From: Myxococcales bacterium | Lineage (GTDB): Bacteria > Myxococcota > UBA727 > VGSZ01 | DNA length: 40,022 bases | Direction: 5' to 3' | Assembly: GCA_023248635.1 (NCBI GenBank) | Contig: JAHFED010000014.1 | Location: forward strand, 72,419-112,440 | In this document: one piece after another, positions 1 through 8,500 of the stretch | How positions within the stretch are numbered: position 1 is the first letter of the stretch | Layout: the number at the start of each line of letters is the position of its first letter | Translations under genes and position numbers: made by a program | The notes under the pieces: model-generated | What the model saw: only the letters and a program-made list of their open reading frames with translations | Databases searched by the model: none | What the model was told of the DNA's origin: nothing

Positions 1-854
1 CGGGCCTCCCATGCGCCAGCGACGTCGATGTCGAGGAGGTGGGAGGGGCGCACGTTGCTGATGGCGTGGTGCATGACCGCGCGCACGTCGGGGATGGTCT
101 TTTCGAGGGTCGACAGGAGCTCACTCATGACGTCGCGCTTGAGGCCGTCCTGCGAACCGCACAAGTTGCAGGGCAAGATGGGATAGGACTTTTCGGCGGC
201 GAACACGCGGATGTCCTTCTCGGCGCAATCGATGAGGGGCCGGATGACCGAGAAGCGGCCGTCGTCGGTGGTGTAGCGGGCCGGCATCGCTTGCAGCTTC
301 CCCGCGTAGCAGAGGTTCATCAGGAGGGTCTCGAGCGCGTCGTCGCGGTGGTGACCAAGGGCAATCTTGTTGCACCCAAGTCGCTCGGCAACTGAATACA
401 GAATACCGCGCCGAAGACGTGAACATAGAAAGCAATAAGCTTGACCATCGCGGGTGCCGCCGACAACGACGGAATAAGTGTCTTCTTGGACGATTTCGAA
501 GGGAATGCCCGACTTTTGCAGCCAGTCGAGCAGGAGGCGGCCGTCGTAGCCGGGTTGCACTTGATCGAGGTGAACGCCGACGACGTCGAAGTCGAAGGGG
601 GCGCGGCCCTTGGCCTCCCAGAGCAGGTCGAGGAGGGTGTAGCTGTCTTTGCCGCCGGAGATGGCAACCATGATCTTGTCGCCGGATTGCACGAGCTCCC
701 AGCGCTCGATGGTCTGCATCATGGTCCGGGTGATCTTCCGCCCGGTCTTGGATTTCTGCCGGCTGCTGGCGCTCTTTTGGACCAGCGCTGTCCAGGCAAC
801 GCGCTGGGGATCGTGGCTCACGTCGGGGCGGCTGGGTTCGTCGAGGGAGACCAT
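1..854 (-). CDS. ttcA: tRNA 2-thiocytidine(32) synthetase TtcA (3' end cut by window edge)
   Basis: Cytoplasmic PP-loop ATPase that thiolates cytidine 32 of some tRNAs, using an Fe-S cluster. The gene reads off the left edge, so the last residues and the stop codon are missing; 284 codons are visible. The PP-loop SGGKDS lies at residues 66-71, the first Cys pair CFLC at 141-144 is followed by SRLRRGILY, and further on come ALGHHRDD, a second PCNLCGSQ cysteine motif and a VRPSHL block. All of these are family hallmarks in the correct order. The start is the most upstream plausible ATG, but ATGs at codons 45-46 are possible because the first 45 residues are poorly conserved in character and the RBS is weak. 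The gene is divergent from the SDR gene across a 94-bp gap that must hold both promoters. Identification is firm; only the start is uncertain. Confidence 0.93.
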   Translation of the reverse strand, partial: MVSLDEPSRPDVSHDPQRVAWTALVQKSASSRQKSKTGRKITRTMMQTIERWELVQSGDKIMVAISGGKDSYTLLDLLWEAKGRAPFDFDVVGVHLDQVQPGYDGRLLLDWLQKSGIPFEIVQEDTYSVVVGGTRDGQAYCFLCSRLRRGILYSVAERLGCNKIALGHHRDDALETLLMNLCYAGKLQAMPARYTTDDGRFSVIRPLIDCAEKDIRVFAAEKSYPILPCNLCGSQDGLKRDVMSELLSTLEKTIPDVRAVMHHAISNVRPSHLLDIDVAGAWEA

Positions 855-948
855 GGCCCAGGCTTTCACGCTCGCTCGGGCCCGCAAGGCGGGTAGGCTG
901 CGGCCGTTCCGTTGTCTGGGCGCCCGAGTCCTGCACGAGGAGTTGACG

Positions 949-1875
949 ATGTCGCTGTACGCACGACTCAAGCCCAAAGGCGTGAACGGCTTTGGCTACG
1001 GCTCGACGGCGGAGGAGGTCACCGCTGGGCTCTCGCTGGCCGGAAAGACTCTTCTGATCACGGGCTGCAACTCGGGGCTCGGTCTCGAGACCGCGCGGGT
1101 GCTCTCGTTGAGGGGCGGCCGCATCTTTGGCACCGCGCGCAGCGCTGAGAAGGCGACGACGGCCTTGGCTCCTTTGGGGGGCAGCAGCCTGGGCTTTGCC
1201 TGTGAGCTCTCGCAGCCGAGCTCGGTGCGGGGGTGTGTGAAGGCCGTGCACAGCGCGCTCGAAGGCAAGAAAATCGACGCCGTCATTTGCAACGCCGGCA
1301 TCATGGCCTTGCCCAAACGCGAAGAGGCCTTCGGCGTCGAGCTGCAGCTGTTCACCAACCACATCGGGCATTTCCTCCTCGTCAACGGGCTGCTCGACGA
1401 CCTCGCCGACGAAGGCCGGGTGGTCATGCTCAGCAGCTCGGCCCATTCGATGGCCCCCAAAGTCGGCATCGAATTCGACAACCTCTCGGGCCAGCGCGAC
1501 TACGCGGCGTGGAAGGCCTACGGACAGTCGAAAATCGCGAACCTCCTCTTTGCCAAGGAGCTCGCGCGCCGGCTCGAAGGCACGAAGAAGACCGTCAACG
1601 CCGTGCACCCCGGCGTCATCCAAACCAACCTCAGCCGCCACATGAACCCGGTCGCCCAGTTCTTCTTCGGCTTCGGCGAGCATCTCGTGCTGAAGAACGT
1701 CGGACAGGGCGCCGCCACCCAGTGTTATGTCGCTGTGCACCCCGGTGCGGCCACGGTCTCGGGTCGCTATTTCGCCGACTGCAACGTCGCTGAGCCCCGC
1801 AAAGAGGGCAGCGATGCGGCGACGGCGAAGAAGCTCTGGGAGGCGAGCGAGGAGATCGTGGCCCGCCTACCCTGA
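949..1875 (+). CDS. Short-chain dehydrogenase/reductase (retinol dehydrogenase-like)
   Basis: A 308-residue NAD(P)-dependent oxidoreductase of the classical SDR family. The Rossmann glycine motif TGCNSGLG is at residues 38-45, the NAG motif (CNAG) at 114-117, the catalytic serine is in LSSS (about 162-164), and the YxxxK pair is Y191/K195. Overall pattern and length resemble the RDH11-14 / WW-oxidoreductase / protochlorophyllide-reductase branch. The substrate cannot be read from the sequence. The open frame continues far upstream, but ATG 949 is chosen because a GAGGAG ribosome site sits just before it and the SDR fold starts soon after. The gene is followed 57 bp later by frr on the same strand, so co-transcription is possible. 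Confidence 0.9.
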   Translation: MSLYARLKPKGVNGFGYGSTAEEVTAGLSLAGKTLLITGCNSGLGLETARVLSLRGGRIFGTARSAEKATTALAPLGGSSLGFACELSQPSSVRGCVKAVHSALEGKKIDAVICNAGIMALPKREEAFGVELQLFTNHIGHFLLVNGLLDDLADEGRVVMLSSSAHSMAPKVGIEFDNLSGQRDYAAWKAYGQSKIANLLFAKELARRLEGTKKTVNAVHPGVIQTNLSRHMNPVAQFFFGFGEHLVLKNVGQGAATQCYVAVHPGAATVSGRYFADCNVAEPRKEGSDAATAKKLWEASEEIVARLP

Positions 1876-1932
1876 CTCGCACTCCGCGACGTCATCGGCT
1901 AGGAAGCCACATCTTTTCTCGGGAGGACCGCC

Positions 1933-2490
1933 ATGCTCGAAGACATCCTCGGCGAAACCAAAGACAACATGGAGAAGGTCCTTGAGAGTCTGAAGAAGAA
2001 CCTCACGACCATCCGCACCGGCCGCGCCAATCCTTCGATGCTCGACAACGTGCGGGTCGACTACTACGACACGCCGACGCCGCTGAACCAGATCGCGACC
2101 GTAACGGTGCCCGATGCGCGCCTGTTGGTGATCAAGCCCTTCGAGAAGAGGGTGCTCAAGGACATTGAAAGGGCCATCGTCGAAGCCAACCTGGGCTTCA
2201 ACCCCACCAACGATGGCGAGCTGATCCGCTGCGCCATGCCTCCCCTGTCGGGTGAGCGCCGCAAGGAATACGTCAAGCTCGCCAAGACCAAGGGCGAAGA
2301 CTCCAAGGTCGCCATCCGCGGCGCTCGACGCGATGCCAACGAGATGGTCAAGCAGGCCTGCGCCGAGAGCGCCATCACCGAAGACGATGAGAAGCGCGGC
2401 CTGAAGAGCATTCAAGATCTCACCGATCAACACATCAAGAAGATCGATGAACAGATCGAGAAAAAAGAGAAAGAGATCATGGAGGTGTAG
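1933..2490 (+). CDS. frr: Ribosome recycling factor
   Basis: A 185-residue protein of exactly the family length. RRF acts with EF-G to split the post-termination ribosome. The signature region TIRTGRANPSML (residues about 26-37) and the following NVRVDYYDTPTPLNQIA stretch are typical, as are the C-terminal helices rich in Lys and Glu. A GGAGG site lies 7 bases before the ATG. frr is often found beside tsf or pyrH; here it sits instead between an SDR gene and a flavin-reductase-like gene, so its usual translation neighbours are not in this window. Confidence 0.97.
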   Translation: MLEDILGETKDNMEKVLESLKKNLTTIRTGRANPSMLDNVRVDYYDTPTPLNQIATVTVPDARLLVIKPFEKRVLKDIERAIVEANLGFNPTNDGELIRCAMPPLSGERRKEYVKLAKTKGEDSKVAIRGARRDANEMVKQACAESAITEDDEKRGLKSIQDLTDQHIKKIDEQIEKKEKEIMEV

Positions 2491-2551
2491 CCTTCATGGA
2501 TGCGGCGCTCAGGCCGGGGATGCAGCTTGGGGGCCGGAGGCCGGAGCGCGA

Positions 2552-3163
2552 ATGGAAATAGACGCCGACGGCCTGTCGATCCGCGACACCTATGCGCTGA
2601 TGACGGGGATCGTGGTGCCCCGGCCCATCGCCTGGGTGTCGACGATGGACGACAAAGGCCACGTCAACCTGGCCCCTTTTTCATATTTCAATGCGGTGGG
2701 CTCCGACCCGCCGATGTTGACCCTCTCCATCGCTGCGCGTGGCGACGGCAGCGACAAGGATACGCTGCGGCTGATCAAAACAACGGGCTTTCTCTGCGTG
2801 AATCTCGCCGAAGAAGGCGATGCTGTGCGCTTGAACGACACGTCCGCCGAGCTGCCCGCCGAGGTCAGCGAGGCCCGCCACTTCGGCATCGACACTGCTC
2901 CCTGTTTCAAGATCCCCGGCGTCCGCATCGCCAGCAGCCGCGCGGCGTTGGAGTGTCGCTTGGTCGAGGTGCATGTCTATGGCCGCAAGCACAAGGTGAA
3001 CCTCGTCGTCGCCGAAGTCCTGCACCTCTTCGTCGACGACGCCCTCTTGCAGCGCGGAGTTCCGGGGCTGCACATCAATCCCGCCGCAGTTCAGCCCATC
3101 GCCCGGCTCGGCGGCGCCAACTATGCGGCCCTGGGACGGCGCTTTTCTCTTCATCGTCCGTGA
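2552..3163 (+). CDS. Flavin reductase-like FMN-binding protein
   Basis: A 203-residue protein of the flavin-reductase-like / DIM6-NTAB family, a split-barrel FMN-binding fold. The run TGIVVPRPIAWVST near the N-terminus, NLAPFSYFNAVGSDPP shortly after, and the later FLCVNLA strand are the typical FMN-pocket pattern. Members reduce flavin or act as FMN-dependent reductases; the partner and substrate are unknown here. ATG 2552 is preferred over an in-frame ATG that would overlap the end of frr, because GGAGG lies at 2536-2540 and the family fold begins immediately after it. The gene ends 13 bp before the convergent PBP1C gene, leaving no room for a normal terminator. Confidence 0.85.
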   Translation: MEIDADGLSIRDTYALMTGIVVPRPIAWVSTMDDKGHVNLAPFSYFNAVGSDPPMLTLSIAARGDGSDKDTLRLIKTTGFLCVNLAEEGDAVRLNDTSAELPAEVSEARHFGIDTAPCFKIPGVRIASSRAALECRLVEVHVYGRKHKVNLVVAEVLHLFVDDALLQRGVPGLHINPAAVQPIARLGGANYAALGRRFSLHRP

Positions 3164-3176
3164 TGGGGACCCGAGC

Positions 3177-5501
3177 TCAGCGCACCAGAAAGCGGGCCTC
3201 GTCGACGACGTTGCCCTGGTCGTCATAGGCGAGGGCATGGTGGGATCCAGGGCGCAGGGCCAGCCAACCACCGGTGCCGGCGTCGCGGCCGTCGACGACG
3301 ACGCGGGAGACGCCCTGCGTGCGCAGCGGGATCTCCTGGCCTGAGGGGATGCCCGGATCGAGGGCGTAGACGTCGCCGTCTTTGGGACTGAGCAGTCCCC
3401 GCGCAGCATGGGGTGCAGCGGAGCGTTGGCAGCGTCCTTCGCGCAGGGCCCAGACGCCGAGGGATCCAGCCAAGGACACCGGGCGTTCGCCACCGGCGCA
3501 GGGGCTGGCGTCGTCGGCGCGCTCTCCCTCGCGGTGCACCCCGCACAGAGCTGTGGGGGCCGTGCCGGGCAGAAAGACTTCGTCGACACCGGAGCAAGAG
3601 GCTGTGGCCAGCTGTCCAGAGAGGGGACAAATGCGGGCGTGCTCGAAGCCGTGGGCCTGCTCGACGATGTCGTCGCGCAGGGGAGCGGGATCGATCCCGG
3701 CCATGGCGGCCTCCATCGCTCGCCGAAAGACGACGCCAGCGCCAGAAATGCCGGAGACGCCGCGCATGGGTGTGCCGTCGAAAGATCCCGCCCAGACCGC
3801 CACCGTGCGCTCGGCCGTAAAGCCCGCGGTCCAGTTGTCGACGTAGGAGCGGCTGGTCCCGGTTTTTGCGGCCACGGGAAAGGCGAGATCGAGAGCGTTG
3901 TCGAGACCAAAGGCCGGAGCCCGGGCGGCGCCGTCGCTGAGAATGTGGGTGAGCAAGGCGGTGACGTCGTCGGGGAGGAAGCGCTGCTCGCCGTCGCTTG
4001 GAGCCACGGGGACAGAGTTGCGTTTTTCGTCGAGAGCCGCGTGCACGACGACCAAAGGCCGGTACACGCCGCCACGCGCGAGCCCGCTGTAGGCGGCGGC
4101 CATCTCGAGCAAGGTCACTTCGCCGTTGCCCAGCACCAGACCAGCGCCGTAGTGAGCCGCGGACTCTCTCAAGGAGTGAAAGCCCGCCGAGCGCAACACC
4201 CCGAGGACAGCGTCGGGTCCGAGCGCTTGCGCCACCCGCAACGCGGGCACGTTGTAGCTGTTCTGCAGCGCAGCCCGCAGCGTGACCGGACCATGCATGC
4301 GCCGATCGTAATTCTGCGGCGCGAAGGTGCCGCCGTCGTCGAGGGCAAAGGCCAGGTCGATGTCGTCGAGGACGGTGGCGGCGGTGAAGGCAACCGAGCC
4401 GCTGCTTCGTTGGGTGAGCGCCAGCCCGTAGACGAAGGGCTTGAGCGCGCTGCCCGGCTGTCTCTGGCTGGTGACGCCGTCGTTTTTTCCCAGGCTTGCA
4501 TCGTCGAAGAAATCCGCCGATCCGACCCAGGCCAGCACTTCGCCGGTGGCGTTGTCCACGACGACGACGGCGGCGTGGGCCAGCCCGTGCCCTTTGTGCG
4601 GTCCCTGCTTCACCTCGTCAAAGACGATGCCCTCGATCTCCTGCTGCAAATGCACATCGATGGTGGTCCGCACCTCCACGGCACCTGGTGGAGGAGAGTT
4701 TCGCACCCGGGTGGCCAGGTGGGGAGCGGTGAGGTCGCCGTCGTTGTGCAGACCCGCGCCAAGGGGCTCCGCCAGAGCGCGGGCGAAGACGTCGTCGTCG
4801 ACGAAGCCGCTGGCTTGCATTCGCTGCAGGACCTCATCGCGTCGGGCCCGCGCGGCCGCGGGAAAGCGCAGGGGATCTTCGCGTTCGGGTGCATGGGCCA
4901 TCCCTGCCAAGAGTGCCGCCTGCGACGTCGACAAGAGCGCCGCCCGGGTACCAAAAAACAAGAGGCTCGCGGCGTCGACGCCAACGGTGTTGCGACCCAG
5001 CGGGACCCGATCGAGGTAGGCGGCGAGGATGCGGGCTTTCTCGATGTGGGCATCGAGGCGCAGCGCCCACAGGGCCTCTTCGATCTTGCCGAGCAGGCCA
5101 GGTCCGCGCTTGCCCAGGCGTCGGGCGAGCTGTTGGGTGATGGTCGAGGCCCCGCTGACCACCCGGCCCGCCACGAGGGAGTCGCGCACCGCCCGCAGGA
5201 TGCCTTTGACGTCGACACCGTGGTGAACGGCAAAGCGTCGATCTTCGACGGCGACGAAGGCGGCGGCGACCCGCGGCGGCGCCACGCCCTCGCGCAAGGG
5301 AAGGCTGCGCGCGCCCTCGGCATTGAGGCCAACGGCCAGCACCGTGCCGTCGCGGGCCAGCACCAACACCGAGCTGCCGCCCGCAAAGAGTGCGTCTTCA
5401 TCCAGTGGCCAGGCAATGAAAGCGACGACGGCGACGACGACGACGATGAAGGCCGCTCCGCTTGCTTGCAGCGCGCGCCACCAGCAGCGTCGGCCGAGCA
5501 T
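3177..5501 (-). CDS. pbpC: Penicillin-binding protein 1C (bifunctional peptidoglycan synthase)
   Basis: A 774-residue class A PBP of the PbpC type. One N-terminal membrane helix (about 16-33) anchors it in the inner membrane. The glycosyltransferase domain shows EDRRF (catalytic Glu about 86) and GASTITQQLAR (about 117-127). The transpeptidase domain shows SALK (active Ser about 351), SYN (about 415-417) and KTGT (about 546-549). A C-terminal PBP1C-specific beta domain (BiPBP_C) covers about 690-774. The ATG overlaps the stop of the upstream alpha-2-macroglobulin gene by one base (TGATG); a GTG one codon earlier would give a four-base overlap. This coupling matches the known pairing of PBP1C with A2M, in which A2M is thought to shield the periplasm once peptidoglycan has been breached. 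All catalytic motifs are intact. Confidence 0.95.
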   Translation of the reverse strand: MLGRRCWWRALQASGAAFIVVVVAVVAFIAWPLDEDALFAGGSSVLVLARDGTVLAVGLNAEGARSLPLREGVAPPRVAAAFVAVEDRRFAVHHGVDVKGILRAVRDSLVAGRVVSGASTITQQLARRLGKRGPGLLGKIEEALWALRLDAHIEKARILAAYLDRVPLGRNTVGVDAASLLFFGTRAALLSTSQAALLAGMAHAPEREDPLRFPAAARARRDEVLQRMQASGFVDDDVFARALAEPLGAGLHNDGDLTAPHLATRVRNSPPPGAVEVRTTIDVHLQQEIEGIVFDEVKQGPHKGHGLAHAAVVVVDNATGEVLAWVGSADFFDDASLGKNDGVTSQRQPGSALKPFVYGLALTQRSSGSVAFTAATVLDDIDLAFALDDGGTFAPQNYDRRMHGPVTLRAALQNSYNVPALRVAQALGPDAVLGVLRSAGFHSLRESAAHYGAGLVLGNGEVTLLEMAAAYSGLARGGVYRPLVVVHAALDEKRNSVPVAPSDGEQRFLPDDVTALLTHILSDGAARAPAFGLDNALDLAFPVAAKTGTSRSYVDNWTAGFTAERTVAVWAGSFDGTPMRGVSGISGAGVVFRRAMEAAMAGIDPAPLRDDIVEQAHGFEHARICPLSGQLATASCSGVDEVFLPGTAPTALCGVHREGERADDASPCAGGERPVSLAGSLGVWALREGRCQRSAAPHAARGLLSPKDGDVYALDPGIPSGQEIPLRTQGVSRVVVDGRDAGTGGWLALRPGSHHALAYDDQGNVVDEARFLVR

Positions 5502-8500
5502 CACCGCAGGACCTTGAGCTCGCCGGCATCGGAACGGCCAAAGACCTCGGGCGCGTACATCTCCGAAGCCTCGGCCGGCAGCAGCACGAAGGTTCCCATC
5601 GTTGTCGCGCGGGTCACGAAGGTCAGAGTGTGCACACCAGGGGGCAGGTCGTCGGCGTAGAAAGAGACGCGGTCGTCGCGCTTTTCGCTGTGGCCAAACG
5701 GCGACCAGAACCAGGGGCCGTCGTCGTCGTCCTCGCCTTCTGTTTCATCGTCGCGCGCTCCGCCAGCATGGGCAGTGGAGGCCAGCGAGGTATCGACGGC
5801 CTCCAGGCCCGCGGGCAGAGGAACGTCGACGGCGACGAAGCGTCGCGCATCCTTGCTGGCCACCCGCACCCGCACCCGTACGAGGTCGCCGGCGTAGAAG
5901 CTGCGTCCTTGCTTCTTGTCGTCGCCGAGGGGCTGAAACCAGCGCTGCACCACGAAACCGCGATCCAGAGCATTGGTGGGCAGAGCGGTGGGGGCCCGCC
6001 GCAGCAGGGCCGAATAGTAGAGCGTGCCCGCGCCCTTTTTGCTGAAGACGAAGGGCAGGGAAGCGGTGCCCTTGGCCAGGACCTCGGCCATCGGCAGCAG
6101 GGTGGTGACGACGTCGAGGTTGCGGCCGCGGAAGTCCTCACTGACCAGCGCTGCGGCACCGAGGGACACAGTTGCGTCGAAGTCGGGGGCGTTGCGCTCC
6201 TTGGTTCGGGTGACTTCGGTGAGGGCCATCAGGACAAAGGCGGCCTCTTGGGTGTTGCGGTACTGGCCGCTCTGCAAGCGCGCGGTCTGCAAGAAGGCCG
6301 TCAGCTTGGGGATGAAGGGATGCTCGGGCACGGCGTCGGTGAGGGTCATCAGCACGATGGCGCTCGTGCGCACGTCGCTCGACCAATAGGCCTGGTACTT
6401 CGCCCCTTCGGCCTCTTCGAAATGCACTTCGCGCGGGGTCTCGCGGGCCGCATTCAAGACGGTCTGCAGCACCCTCTGCGCCGTGTCCGGGTTGCCTTTG
6501 CCGGTGACCAAGGCATCGGCCAACAGGGCGCGCACGAAGAAGGCATGGCTCTCGGGGTGCTGCAAGACGTCGTCGACGACGGCGCCGAGGGCGGCGGTCT
6601 TGGGCTTGCCCGCTCGGGCCAAGACGAAGGCGGCGAACACGCGTTCGGGGTTTGTCGCATGGCGCGTTCCCCAGGTGCACGAGGGCAATTTGTCGGCGAG
6701 CACGCGATCGGACAGAAAGTTCAAGGCGGCGTCGACGACGGCCTGTTTGACTGGGAATCCGAGATCCTTCGCGCGGGTGAGGGACAGAGTTGCGTAACTG
6801 CTGGCCCAGGGATCGACGCAGCTCGATTCTGGCCAGAAGTGGAAGCCGCCGCTGCTGGCATCTTGCAGAGCCGTGATCTGGGCCAAGGTGGCTTCGATGA
6901 CTTGGTCGGGGTGTGGCGTTCCATTCTTGTCGAGGATCGAAGTGCCCAACCACTGCGTGGCTTGTTTGATCTCGGCCTCCGAGCCCGGCTTGTGGGAGAG
7001 GCCGAAGCCGCCCTGCAGCTCGCGCAACGCCAGGAAGGGAACGAGCTTCGACGAGAGTTGTTCGAGGCAGCCGTGGGGATAGTCCACCAACTGCTTCATG
7101 GCTTCGCCGTAGCCCGAGAGCACCGTCGAACCCAAGCGGACCTCGAGGCCGCCGACGTCGGAGCGGGCATCGCCGGGGGGTGCCAGGGCTTCGGCGCGGC
7201 TGTCGTCGGTCATGCCGCTCACCGCCGTGGTCTCGACGACGACAGGCAAGAGCACCGGGATGGAGATCTTGACGCCGTCGCTCTCGGTGCCGCGCTTGGC
7301 CTGAAAGGAAAAGGTCGCCGTACCTGGCTGCTCGGCGCGAAAGGCGAAGCGGGTTTCGACGCCACTGTGTTGATGGGGAGGGGCAGCGAGCTGCACGGTG
7401 GTCTGGCGGTCGCCGGCGAGCAGCACACCCGTGGCGTCGGCGGTGACGACGACGGGGCCGGCCTCGCTGCTGTGCACGACGACTCCGGCCTCAAAGACAT
7501 CGCCGACCCGCACCAGCCGCGGCAGCGAGGGCAAGAGCATCACCGGCTTCTGCACCACGATCTCACCCTTGCCCTGGCCGAAGGAAGAGTGGGCGACGGC
7601 GACGGCCATCAAACGGTAGGTGGTGAGATCATCGGGCAGGGTGACGTTGACGCTGACCTCGCCTTGGTCGTCGGTGACGATGTCGGGCAAGAAAAAGGCC
7701 GTGGTCTTGAAGTTCGATCGAAAGCCCGAGCCGCTGTCGCCGCCGCCGCCGCCGGGTTCGCCCTTGCCGCCATAGGCCTGCTTTTTCACGAGGTAAATGA
7801 GCGGTTCGCCGAAGCGTACCGACAGACCGCGCTCGGGGTGGAAGCGTGCCAGCAGGTCGGGCGGCGCGTACTCGGTCAGGCGCAGCACGGCTTCGTCGAC
7901 GGCCCAGAGGGTGACCTCGGCGGGTACCCCCTTTTTCCGGAAATCCCTCACCGCGATCTTCAGCGAGAGCTTCTGCCCGGGTCTCTTGGTGCCGGCGCCG
8001 GCGTCGATGACGACGTCGAGGCGCTTGGAGCTCACATCGACCTTGAGGTTCACCAGCCCGATCTTCACCTGGGGTCGGCCGGGATCAACCTCGCCTTTGC
8101 TGAACTGAGGGGCTGCTTCGGCGTCGCCGATCCGACCGCGCACCAACACCGCGCTGACAAAGACATTGGGGATGGCGTCGTCGTCGATGGGCACATCGAC
8201 GGCGGTGGCTGCGCCCTTCAAAGAGAAGCGTCGCACGGTGCGCACGCCTTCGCGCTCGGTGGTGACGATGGCTTCGGCTGCGGGCCAGGGTGATTTGATC
8301 AGCACGTGGGCGGTGTCGCCGGGCGCGTACACTTTCTTGTCGGCCACCAGCTCGAGGCTGTCGTCGTCACCCCGCTGCCACGACACCCAGCCGTCGCCAG
8401 CGACGTAAAACGACGACGTCGTCTTTTGCTTGCGGCCCTGCTCGTCGGTGGCCGTCGCCTCGACGATGTGCAGGCCGGGCTTTTCCGCCGTGAAGATGCA

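Noticed and set aside
121-1740. 539-residue minus-strand open frame overlapping ttcA and the SDR gene
   Set aside because: It lies antisense to a clear SDR and out of frame with TtcA; its Arg-rich translation has no domain.
5462-8293. 943-residue plus-strand open frame opposite the alpha-2-macroglobulin gene (others at 8939-11476 and 3408-5660)
   Set aside because: These are shadows of long GC-rich minus-strand genes whose domain motifs are unambiguous.
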